Positions 31,749 to 38,932 of a stretch of 64,000 nucleotides of DNA are shown piece after piece. The translations under genes and the position numbers were made by a program. The stretch lies in NCBI RefSeq assembly GCF_035271045.1, contig NZ_DATESC010000018.1, forward strand, positions 1 to 64,000, read 5' to 3'. The DNA is from Marinospirillum sp035271045 (GTDB lineage Bacteria > Pseudomonadota > Gammaproteobacteria > Pseudomonadales > Halomonadaceae). Numbering within the stretch: the first letter of the stretch is position 1; every line of letters begins with the position of its first letter. Under the pieces are notes generated by a model. The model saw only the letters and a program-made list of their open reading frames with translations, was not told the DNA's origin and did no database searches.

Positions 31749-31776
31749 TGACTTGTGCGTTATGAAAGCATAGAAT
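31749..31776 (+). promoter_or_regulatory. Possible promoter of yceD-rpmF-plsX
   Basis: GTGACT at 31749-31754 and TAGAAT at 31771-31776 with a 16-base spacer form a moderate sigma-70 match in the gap after the RND gene, about 100 bases before yceD. No terminator was recognised after the RND gene, so read-through is also possible. Confidence 0.35.
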
Positions 31777-31875
31777 AGCCGCCTTTACAGGCTTGTCCTG
31801 TTAGTTTTTGCGCTGAAGTGTCTTTGTGCTTTGACACTTAGGTTAAGTCACTCTATTATTACGCGCTTGAATTTT

Positions 31876-32412
31876 ATGCAAAACGAATACTTGCGTCACC
31901 CGCTGGATCCTAGAAAATTATGTACTGCAGAACGGGCAATCACTGTTGATGTGTCTATGCAGGCTATGCAACGGTTGCAAAAAATGTTGGTGAGTGCTGA
32001 AGGCGAAGCGCATTATGCGTTGCAATTCAGTATAGGCCAGCAGCGACTGTTGCAAGTTCAAGGGACGGTTAAGGGTGAAGTGACACTGGAATGCCAGCGT
32101 TGTCTGGAAGCAGTAAGTCAGACACTTGAGAGCGAATTTTTATGGGGGCTGGTGACTAGCGAAGAAGCGGCGATTAATTTGCCACGAACGCATGAACCCA
32201 TCTTCATAGAAAATGAGACACTCGATCTTCTGCCTGCTTTAGAAGATGAATTGATTCTAGCCTTGCCTCTGGTGGCTTACCATCCAGAAGGCAGTTGCAA
32301 GGTACCTGGTCAGCTCACTGAGCAGCAGCCTGAAGTTCAAGTGTCTACAAAGAAACACAACCCTTTTAGTGCTCTGGCTGATTTGAAAAAATCACTTAAA
32401 TCCGGGCAATGA
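31876..32412 (+). CDS. yceD: YceD/DUF177 family protein
   Basis: The protein belongs to the DUF177 (YceD) family, almost always encoded just before rpmF and implicated in 23S rRNA accumulation. I start at ATG 31876 (178 residues, MQNEYLRHPLDPRKL) because family members begin this way; the in-frame TTG further upstream would add 15 residues without support. The centre contains the conserved ECQRCLE with a CxxC and the acidic stretch ETLDLLPALEDELILALPLVAYH. The Lys-rich end (NPFSALADLKKSLKSG) is typical. The function is still debated. The place before rpmF and plsX makes the assignment secure. Confidence 0.9.
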   Translation: MQNEYLRHPLDPRKLCTAERAITVDVSMQAMQRLQKMLVSAEGEAHYALQFSIGQQRLLQVQGTVKGEVTLECQRCLEAVSQTLESEFLWGLVTSEEAAINLPRTHEPIFIENETLDLLPALEDELILALPLVAYHPEGSCKVPGQLTEQQPEVQVSTKKHNPFSALADLKKSLKSGQ

Positions 32413-32449
32413 ATGTTTAAGTTTGGCTTAGTAAACCTGGGAGTAAATT

Positions 32450-32629
32450 ATGGCTGTCCAAAAATCTAAAAAAACCCGTTCTGCACGTGGTATGCGCCGT
32501 TCACACGATGCATTAACTACAACTGCATTGGCTGTTGATGCAACGTCAGGTGAAGTTCACCGTCGTCACCACGTGACTGCTGAAGGCTTTTACCGTGGCA
32601 AGCAAGTTATCAACAAAGACGCAGAATAA
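32450..32629 (+). CDS. rpmF: 50S ribosomal protein L32
   Basis: A 59-residue protein starts MAVQKSKKTRSARGMRRSHD and continues to VHRRHHVTAEGFYRGKQVI, the unmistakable L32. A GGGAG lies 6 bases before the ATG. The zinc-ribbon cysteines of some L32 proteins are absent, so this is the zinc-independent form. It lies between yceD (37 bases) and plsX (25 bases), the widely conserved order. Confidence 0.97.
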   Translation: MAVQKSKKTRSARGMRRSHDALTTTALAVDATSGEVHRRHHVTAEGFYRGKQVINKDAE

Positions 32630-32654
32630 GTACTGATTTGCACTGGTTTTAGTT

Positions 32655-33686
32655 GTGCAGATTAACTTGGCTATTGATGCCATGAGCGGGGACTTAGGTC
32701 CCCGTACTAATATCGCTGGTGTGCTATTAGCACTGCTGCATGACCCTCTTCTTAGCGTTACCCTTGTTGGCAAGAAATCACTATTACAAACCCTTTTGCT
32801 ACAACATCATCTAAGTTGTGAATTTGCTGCGCGTATTTATTTATTAGCCAGTGATGACGTTATTGGTATGGATGAAGCACCGGCTTCAGTGCTGCGTAAT
32901 CGCAAGCAATCATCAATGCACCTAGCGGTTAAATTGGTTGCTCAAAACCTGTGCCAAGGTGTTGTTAGTGCAGGTAATACCGGCGCTTTAATGCTCATTA
33001 GTCGTCATTATTTAGGTATGTTGTCGGGCATTGAAAGACCGGCTATCAGTACCGCTATACCCACTTATAAAAGCCACAGTTACTTGTTAGACGTTGGTGC
33101 TAATATCGCCTGTCAACCAGAACATTTATTGCAGTTTGCTTTGATGGGTTCGGTGATGGTTAGCTGTGTTGAAGGCAAAGTTAAGCCGCGTGTTGCTTTG
33201 TTGAATGTCGGACACGAAGCCATTAAAGGTAATAGCCTTGTTAAAGAAGCCGCAAATTTGATCAGCCAACATCCTTGCCTTAATTATGTTGGCTATATTG
33301 AAGGCGATAAAATTTTTAACGGCGATGTAGATTTGGTTGTTTGTGATGGTTTTACTGGCAATACCGTCTTAAAAACCAGTGAAGGTTTAGCCCGTTATTT
33401 ATCAGGGCAAATTCAAGGCCTTTTTCATCAAAATGGTTATAGTCGTTTAGTGGGTTTTATGGCTAAGCCTTTATTGCAGCGTTTAAAACAACAGATGGAT
33501 CCGGTGCGTTACAACGGTGGCAGCTTTCTTGGCTTGCAGGGTTGCGTTGTTAAAAGTCATGGCAATGCTGACGCTAAAGGTTTTTCTTTTGCAATCATGC
33601 GTGCTGCGATTGAAGCAAGGCAAGGGCTTGCAGCGCATTTACAATTGGCTATGAAAAAACAGCATTTACCTAATGAAACCTGCTGA
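32655..33686 (+). CDS. plsX: Phosphate acyltransferase PlsX
   Basis: The 343-residue protein makes acyl-phosphate from acyl-ACP for phospholipid synthesis and is a peripheral membrane enzyme. The N-terminus LAIDAMSGDLGPRTNIAGVLLAL is the PlsX signature (usually DAMGGD; here MSGD). SAGNTGALM and VVCDGFTGNTVLKTSEG are also present, along with NGGSFLGLQGCVVKSHG near the end. The start is GTG, or possibly a nearby alternative; GTG 32655 gives the right length. It overlaps the next gene by 14 bases. Unusually, the fabH-fabD-fabG-acpP block that normally follows plsX is replaced by an unrelated membrane protein. Confidence 0.94.
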   Translation: MQINLAIDAMSGDLGPRTNIAGVLLALLHDPLLSVTLVGKKSLLQTLLLQHHLSCEFAARIYLLASDDVIGMDEAPASVLRNRKQSSMHLAVKLVAQNLCQGVVSAGNTGALMLISRHYLGMLSGIERPAISTAIPTYKSHSYLLDVGANIACQPEHLLQFALMGSVMVSCVEGKVKPRVALLNVGHEAIKGNSLVKEAANLISQHPCLNYVGYIEGDKIFNGDVDLVVCDGFTGNTVLKTSEGLARYLSGQIQGLFHQNGYSRLVGFMAKPLLQRLKQQMDPVRYNGGSFLGLQGCVVKSHGNADAKGFSFAIMRAAIEARQGLAAHLQLAMKKQHLPNETC

Positions 33687-34962
33687 CCCATTAACTGGCT
33701 ATAGCCTATTTATCATGGTTTTGTTGGCACTGTTAGCTAGTTTTGGCTGGCCTTTATTGGCGAGTTTAGCGGGCTGCTTTGCGTGGTTTGCTGCGGTGCG
33801 TTTGTTTCGCCGCTTATTACCGCTGCAAAAAATTCAAGTGTTAATTATGTTGGCTATAGGCGCTGTGGGTTTGGTATTTGGTCAACTAAAAAATACCGAT
33901 GTAAGCTGGTTACTTAAAGCTTTAGAAGGCAATCAAGGCTTGATTAGTATGCTGCTTTCCGTAAGTTTTTTAAGGCTTGTTGCTATCACCGAGCTAGCCG
34001 CAAAAGAACCCTTACCCGTTGGTCGTCGTGCTTTATGGAAAACGTTGCTGGGTGTGCATTTTTTTGGTGCGGTGATTAACTTTTCAGCGATGATTATTAT
34101 GGCTGATCGCTTAGCCAATAAGCAGGTTTTAAGTCCTTTGCAAGCATTAGTGATTAGCCGTGGTTTTACGTTAGCAGCGCATTGGTCGCCTTTTTTTGCT
34201 TCGATGGGGGTGGTATTAATCAGTGCGCCGGGTGCGAGTTTATGGACGTTAATGCCGGTAGGTTTGATGTTGGCAGCTATAGGCTTATTGATTGCTGGTT
34301 TTTTATTAATGCGTAAGCCTGAAGCAGAGTTAACCGCCGCCTACCCTATGCATTGGCGAGCGTTAACCTTGCCTTTTTTATTAGCCATCAGTGTGCTGGT
34401 CGTGCATTTAATTAAAGAAGACATTCCTGTTTTAACCCTTGTTTCTTCTTTGTCACTATTCTTTACGCTGCTGCTGTTGGTGTGGCGCTACCGTTACAAA
34501 GCTTTGCAGTATTTACGCCAGCACATAGCGCATACTTTGCCCACTATGTCGGGTGAAGTACTGTTGTTTTTAGCGGCAGGTGTTTTAGCAGCGGGTTTGG
34601 GTTCTGCTTTACAGGCGGCGGAGTTTTCTTTACAGCTAGAAACCTTTGGTGCTTGGCAAGCTTGGTTGCTGTTGTTGGTATTAGTAGCGATTTCAGGTTT
34701 AGGCGTGCATCCAGTGATTAGCATTGCAACCGCAGGCGGTTTATTTTCGCCTTGGGTAAGTGATCCTAATTTGTTAGCTTTGGTTTTTTTAATGACGTGG
34801 GCTTTAGGGGTTAGTTTATCGCCTTTGTCTGGTACTCACCTTGCTATGCAGGGGCGCTATGGTATAGCTTCCTATGCCTTTACGCGGTGGAATTTAGGGT
34901 ATGTTGGTTTATTGTTGTTATTGCAACTGGCTGCTTTGCACTTTTATGTAGCGTTAAATTAG
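33673..34962 (+). CDS. Polytopic membrane protein of unknown function after plsX
   Basis: I do not recognise this 429-residue protein. About 10-12 hydrophobic segments cover nearly the whole length. Two charged cytoplasmic-type loops appear near residues 120 (AAKEPLPVGRRALWKT) and 275 (WRYRYKALQYLRQHIAH). Two re-entrant-looking Ser/Gly/Pro segments, TLAAHWSPFFASMGV (about residue 175) and GVHPVISIATAGGLFSPW (about 345), recall the inverted repeats of ion-transporter-superfamily carriers. Near the end is SLSPLSGTHLAMQGRYGI. It starts inside the 3' end of plsX (14-base overlap), so translation is coupled. A transporter for an organic or metal anion is a guess; a lipid-related role is suggested only by the coupling to plsX. 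Confidence 0.72.
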   Translation: MKPADPLTGYSLFIMVLLALLASFGWPLLASLAGCFAWFAAVRLFRRLLPLQKIQVLIMLAIGAVGLVFGQLKNTDVSWLLKALEGNQGLISMLLSVSFLRLVAITELAAKEPLPVGRRALWKTLLGVHFFGAVINFSAMIIMADRLANKQVLSPLQALVISRGFTLAAHWSPFFASMGVVLISAPGASLWTLMPVGLMLAAIGLLIAGFLLMRKPEAELTAAYPMHWRALTLPFLLAISVLVVHLIKEDIPVLTLVSSLSLFFTLLLLVWRYRYKALQYLRQHIAHTLPTMSGEVLLFLAAGVLAAGLGSALQAAEFSLQLETFGAWQAWLLLLVLVAISGLGVHPVISIATAGGLFSPWVSDPNLLALVFLMTWALGVSLSPLSGTHLAMQGRYGIASYAFTRWNLGYVGLLLLLQLAALHFYVALN

Positions 34963-35004
34963 TGACTAAATTTAATTTAAAATAACAAACATGGAGTGGT
35001 TAAA

Positions 35005-35553
35005 TTGAAAAAGAACTTTATGCGAATGCTGCAGTTGTTAGAAGGCATTAAACAACCCGTGATTATTCCTAACGGAAGCGCTGGGCTTTATACCGATGTT
35101 AAACAGTCAGAACTTGGTATTAATTTTGCTGCCAAGTTAAATGGGCAAGTGCATAGAGCAAGAATGAGCTTAACTTTTACTGCCGATCAAAAAATTAAAG
35201 TGCTGGACTTGGTTGGCACGCAGCCTTTAATTGATTTAGAAAACGCTAACCCTTTGTCGGGACAAGGGGTTTCTAGTTTATTAGTGAACACTATGATTCA
35301 TACGCTAAACAGTATGTTGCCAGAAACAGTGATTGTAACGGGTCGCTTAAAAGCGCCTAAATCATTGGTGTTAGAGCCTTTGGCGGGGCGGCGTAATTTT
35401 TGGCGGCGTTTTGGCTTTGTAATAGAAAGCTGGGGTGAAGGGCGAGAATTGGTTGTTTGTGAGTTGGGTAATTTAACAACCTATGCCGAGCGCTTATTAG
35501 GTTCAGCGCCTAATGACGGTTTAGATTTGCTTCACCACCGTTTAATTGATTAA
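35005..35553 (+). CDS. Conserved hypothetical protein with a GNAT-like C-terminal motif
   Basis: I start the gene at TTG 35005 because GGAG at 34993-34996 is 8 bases upstream; the in-frame GTG at 34996 overlaps the ribosome site. The 182-residue protein (MKKNFMRML) has no signal peptide or membrane segment. Its C-terminal half carries GQGVSSLLVNTMIHTLN followed by RNFWRRFGFVI. The order of a G-x-G segment and an N/F-x-x-x-GF motif resembles acetyl-CoA-binding GNAT proteins, but the match is loose. It follows the unknown membrane protein by 42 bases and is closed by a strong terminator, so it is probably the last gene of the yceD-plsX transcription unit. Confidence 0.65.
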   Translation: MKKNFMRMLQLLEGIKQPVIIPNGSAGLYTDVKQSELGINFAAKLNGQVHRARMSLTFTADQKIKVLDLVGTQPLIDLENANPLSGQGVSSLLVNTMIHTLNSMLPETVIVTGRLKAPKSLVLEPLAGRRNFWRRFGFVIESWGEGRELVVCELGNLTTYAERLLGSAPNDGLDLLHHRLID

Positions 35554-35555
35554 AT

Positions 35556-35582
35556 AAAAAACCCAGCCTAAGCTGGGTTTTT
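35556..35582. terminator. Bidirectional terminator before sodB
   Basis: ACCCAGC (35561-35567) and GCTGGGT (35572-35578) with a four-base loop, flanked by A5 and T5, end the plus-strand unit and the convergent sodB transcript. Confidence 0.9.
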
Positions 35583-35612
35583 ACTGAACAAACTGACTAT
35601 TAACGAGAAAAA

Positions 35613-36197
35613 TTAACCCGCAAAGTTTTGGTTAACAAAGTCCCAGTTAGCCAGCGCCCAGAATGCTTCTAGGTACTTAGGACGCGCATTACGGAAGTCG
35701 ATGTAGTAAGCGTGCTCCCAAAGGTCTACGGTTAATAGTGCAGTGTGACCTTCAGTCATAGGTGTACCAGCGTTAGAGGTATTAACGATTTCTAACTCAC
35801 CTGCCGCATTTTTAACTAACCAAGTCCAAGATGCACCAAAGTTGTTAACTGCTTTGGTATCAAATTCTTTTTGGAATTCAGCAAAAGAACCCCATTTAGC
35901 GTTGATAGCATCAGCAATAGCGCCCGTTGCAGCACCGCCACCGTTAGGGCTTAGGCTGTTCCAGTAAAAAGTGTGGTTCCAAATTTGCGCGGCATTGTTA
36001 AATACTGGGCCAGCAGGTGCTGACTGAATGATTTCTTCTAGGTTTTTGCCTTCAAACTCAGTACCTGGTACCAATTCATTTAACTTGGTCACGTAAGTTT
36101 GATGGTGTTTACCGTGGTGAAACTCTAGGGTTTCAACAGAAATGTGTGGTTGTAGTGCATCTTTTGCAAAAGGTAGTGCAGGTAATTCAAAAGCCAT
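35613..36197 (-). CDS. sodB: Superoxide dismutase [Fe]
   Basis: The 194-residue cytoplasmic enzyme converts superoxide to hydrogen peroxide and oxygen. The metal ligands are visible: His in LEFHHGKHHQTYV, His in IWNHTFYWNSL, and Asp and His in VDLWEHAYYIDFRN. AAQIWNHTFYWNSL, with Gln in the active-site position, favours iron over manganese, as does ANWDFVNQNF near the end. It is full length and monocistronic. GGAG lies 7 bases before the ATG. The upstream gap (36198-36472) contains a hairpin described separately; no clear Fur box was recognised. Confidence 0.96.
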   Translation of the reverse strand: MAFELPALPFAKDALQPHISVETLEFHHGKHHQTYVTKLNELVPGTEFEGKNLEEIIQSAPAGPVFNNAAQIWNHTFYWNSLSPNGGGAATGAIADAINAKWGSFAEFQKEFDTKAVNNFGASWTWLVKNAAGELEIVNTSNAGTPMTEGHTALLTVDLWEHAYYIDFRNARPKYLEAFWALANWDFVNQNFAG

Positions 36198-36383
36198 GGT
36201 GACTCTCCTTATTATTACTCATCAAGTGAAGCGTTGTTTATTAGGTGGTGTTAGCAGCGGCGTATTTCAAGCCCGCTCTGATAAAAATCAGTCGATAGGA
36301 ATAATAACATTCACTGACCGCACTGACAAACCCGACCTTATTGGTGGGTTATAGTAAGCATTCAACAAAAAATAATGCACATT

Positions 36384-36408
36384 AAAAATGCGAGTGTAGC
36401 TACTCGCA
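36384..36408 (-). terminator. Minus-strand terminator-like hairpin in the sodB upstream gap
   Basis: TGCGAGT (36389-36395) and ACTCGCA (36402-36408) form a perfect seven-base stem with a six-base loop. On the minus strand the stem is followed by TTTTT, the layout of an intrinsic terminator; on the plus strand there is no U tract. No annotated minus-strand gene lies to its right that would need it, so it could end a small RNA or act as an insulating hairpin upstream of sodB. Confidence 0.4.
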
Positions 36409-36472
36409 GCAAGTCTTGGCAAAATAGCATTCAATCTCAATATTGATCGATTGCTTGCAGCAATAATAACGG

Positions 36473-37471
36473 GTGAATTTAGCTATGCCAAACCGCAAAG
36501 AACCGCGTTTAGAAATCGAAGAGCAGCCACTGGTTAAAAGTCTGGCTAGTGACACTGACGATCAAGCAGAGGCTTTTTTACAAGGCTCTGCGTCCAGTTC
36601 TAAATCTAATCCTAAACCCAGCGAGCCACAACAAGGTTCATCAGTAAATTCACCAAAAAGTGCATCGGGAAAAGCTTGGTTGGGTATTTTTTTAGCATTA
36701 ATCGCTTTAGGATTACTGGCTTGGCAGTTTTTACAGCTACAACAAGCCACGCAACAGGGGGTTTTGCAGCAACAATCTATGCAACTGTTAGGTAATCGTA
36801 TTCAGGAATTAGAAAGCATCCTGTTAACAACGGGTAATGATTTATCCGAAGCAGGTAAGATGCTTAATGAGAAGTTGGAGTGGGCAGATTCGGAAATTCG
36901 TAAATTATGGGTTATCGCTCACCAACGTAATCGTCCTGCGATTGATGTATTAGAAACTAAAATTAAGCAATTAGAAGAAGGTTTAAATAAGTCAGAGCAG
37001 CAGCTAGCAGAAGCGTTGGATGTCAGTAAAACAGCAGCATTAGCCAGTAAAGCTGCAACGGAACAAAACCTTGTTTTGGCTAATGACTTAAATAAATACT
37101 CGGCTACTTTAAATGCGAATACTGAAAAAATAACTGTCAATGCTGAAGAAGTGAATGTTCAGCTTAAAGGATTAATGCAACGCCTGACCGAAGTTAGCTT
37201 AACGGCAAGTACGTTAGATGAGCGTTTACGCAATCAAGATTTACGCACTGATTGGGTGGGTTTAGAGAAGCGTGTTGCAGAATTAAGTAGTAAAACACCT
37301 GTTACCGAATTTAAATCGGATGAACTACACGCTAAGTTGATAGACGAATTAACCGCGCAAGTCGCTGAACAACAAGAAATTCTTGCTTCGCTTGAAGCTA
37401 GCCGTGGTCAATTAGTGGGTCGAGTTACGCGTTTAATGGAAGAGGTTCAAGTGTTACAGCAAGCGCGTTAA
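36473..37471 (+). CDS. Membrane-anchored coiled-coil protein, unknown function
   Basis: The 332-residue protein (GTG start; ATG 36485 is an alternative four codons in) has four parts. First is an acidic, disordered N-terminus of about 60 residues (EQPLVKSLASDTDDQAEAFL). One membrane segment follows at about residues 65-85 (AWLGIFLALIALGLLAWQFL). The third part is about 200 residues of predicted coiled coil rich in Gln, Glu, Leu and Ala, ending in heptad-like LIDELTAQVAEQQEILASLEASRGQLVGRVTRLMEEVQVLQ. No enzymatic motif is seen. Such type II proteins with periplasmic coiled coils often act in envelope or division functions, but nothing here proves that. The next gene, rhlB, starts 82 bases later. 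Confidence 0.72.
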   Translation: MNLAMPNRKEPRLEIEEQPLVKSLASDTDDQAEAFLQGSASSSKSNPKPSEPQQGSSVNSPKSASGKAWLGIFLALIALGLLAWQFLQLQQATQQGVLQQQSMQLLGNRIQELESILLTTGNDLSEAGKMLNEKLEWADSEIRKLWVIAHQRNRPAIDVLETKIKQLEEGLNKSEQQLAEALDVSKTAALASKAATEQNLVLANDLNKYSATLNANTEKITVNAEEVNVQLKGLMQRLTEVSLTASTLDERLRNQDLRTDWVGLEKRVAELSSKTPVTEFKSDELHAKLIDELTAQVAEQQEILASLEASRGQLVGRVTRLMEEVQVLQQAR

Positions 37472-37553
37472 AGCCCTGTTAGGTTGCTGGCAAAAAAGTT
37501 GTTATGATAGAGAATCTAAACGTTAAATTATTGATATTAGTTGAGGTTGTGTT

Positions 37554-38930
37554 TTGACAAATCCCCCTGCCGCACCGTCTGGATCAAAAAGTCCTAATAA
37601 TAAGCGCCGCCGCCGCAGAAATCCGTCGAACCGTCGTCCTAACTCACCCCGTGTTGCTTCAAATACACTTAACAGTCAGCAGCAAGGAAAGAAAATTATG
37701 GTCGATTGGAAACCTGAAGATTATCCCGTAGCTGCAGCAGAAGGTAAATTGCGCTTTGCCGATTTGCAACTGCCTAATGAGTTATTGCGGTCTATTAGTG
37801 AGCAAGGTTTTGATTACTGCACTCCGATTCAAGCCCAGTCATTATTTTATACTTTGCATGGCGTTGATTTAATTGGTAAAGCACAAACCGGCACAGGTAA
37901 AACGGCAGCCTTCTTAATTGCCATTCTTACTTATTTACTAGAAGAAAAAATACCTGAAGGTCAAAAAATTGGTGCGCCAAGAGCCTTGATTTTAGCACCA
38001 ACGCGTGAGCTAGTGATTCAAATTTGTAAAGATGCTGAAACGTTAATGCGCTATACACCTTTTAAGCTGCTGTCGGTAGTGGGTGGTATGGATTACGTTA
38101 AGCAGCGTGACCAATTACGTGGTGAAAAAATAGATTTATTGGTAGCAACGCCGGGCCGCTTATTAGATTTTCACAGCAAGCGAGATGTTGATTTACGTGA
38201 AGTGGAAGTGCTGGTTTTGGACGAAGCTGACCGTATGTTAGATATGGGTTTTATTCCTGATGTAAAACGCATTATTCGTGCCACGCCCAATAAAGAACAG
38301 CGCCAAACACTGCTTTTTTCGGCAACCTTTACTCAAGACATAATGAACTTGGCTGACCAATGGACAATTGCACCGCAAACCGTTGAAATTGCAACTAAAA
38401 TTCAAGCCTCAGAAAACATTACTCAGCACGCTTTTTTAGTGTCTGAGGAAGAAAAAATTCCTTTATTAACCCGTTTAATTAAAACGTGGGGTTTAACTAA
38501 AGTTATTGTGTTTGCGAATCGCCGTGATGCAACGCGAAAGGTTTATGAAGGGCTTAAAAAAGCCGGTATTAATGTGGATATGTTGTCGGGTGAAGTCGAG
38601 CAAAGAAAGCGCATTACTACGTTGGAAAATTTTCGCTCGGGGCGTATTGAAGTTTTAGTGGCTACTGATGTTGCGGGTCGTGGTATTCATATTGATGATA
38701 TTAGCCATGTTATTAACTTTAACTTGCCAGAAGATCCGCAAGATTATGTACACCGGATTGGTCGGACTGGGCGTGCTGGCGCTTTAGGCACTTCCATTAG
38801 TTTTATTGGTGAAGAAGATGCGTTTGCTTTGCCTGCTATTGAAGAACTCACCAAAAATAAATTACCGTGTGTTTATCCGCCTGATGAATTGCGACAAGAT
38901 GAAAAAGAAATAAAAGAAGAACATAACTAA
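37554..38930 (+). CDS. rhlB: DEAD-box RNA helicase, RhlB-like
   Basis: The 458-residue helicase has an Arg-rich, disordered N-terminus of about 45 residues (KRRRRRNPSNRRPN) that probably binds RNA. The conserved motifs follow: Q motif region FDYCTPIQAQ, Walker A AQTGTGKT, PTRELV, TPGR, DEAD, SAT, then ATDVAGRGIHIDD and HRIGRTGRAG. CTPIQAQSLFYTLHGVDLIGKAQ resembles RhlB more than RhlE or SrmB. RhlB unwinds RNA in the RNase E degradosome; rne in this window has the long C-terminal scaffold expected to bind it. The start appears to be TTG 37554, weakly supported by GAGG upstream. dinG follows after 2 bases. Confidence 0.85.
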   Translation: MTNPPAAPSGSKSPNNKRRRRRNPSNRRPNSPRVASNTLNSQQQGKKIMVDWKPEDYPVAAAEGKLRFADLQLPNELLRSISEQGFDYCTPIQAQSLFYTLHGVDLIGKAQTGTGKTAAFLIAILTYLLEEKIPEGQKIGAPRALILAPTRELVIQICKDAETLMRYTPFKLLSVVGGMDYVKQRDQLRGEKIDLLVATPGRLLDFHSKRDVDLREVEVLVLDEADRMLDMGFIPDVKRIIRATPNKEQRQTLLFSATFTQDIMNLADQWTIAPQTVEIATKIQASENITQHAFLVSEEEKIPLLTRLIKTWGLTKVIVFANRRDATRKVYEGLKKAGINVDMLSGEVEQRKRITTLENFRSGRIEVLVATDVAGRGIHIDDISHVINFNLPEDPQDYVHRIGRTGRAGALGTSISFIGEEDAFALPAIEELTKNKLPCVYPPDELRQDEKEIKEEHN

Positions 38931-38932
38931 AT

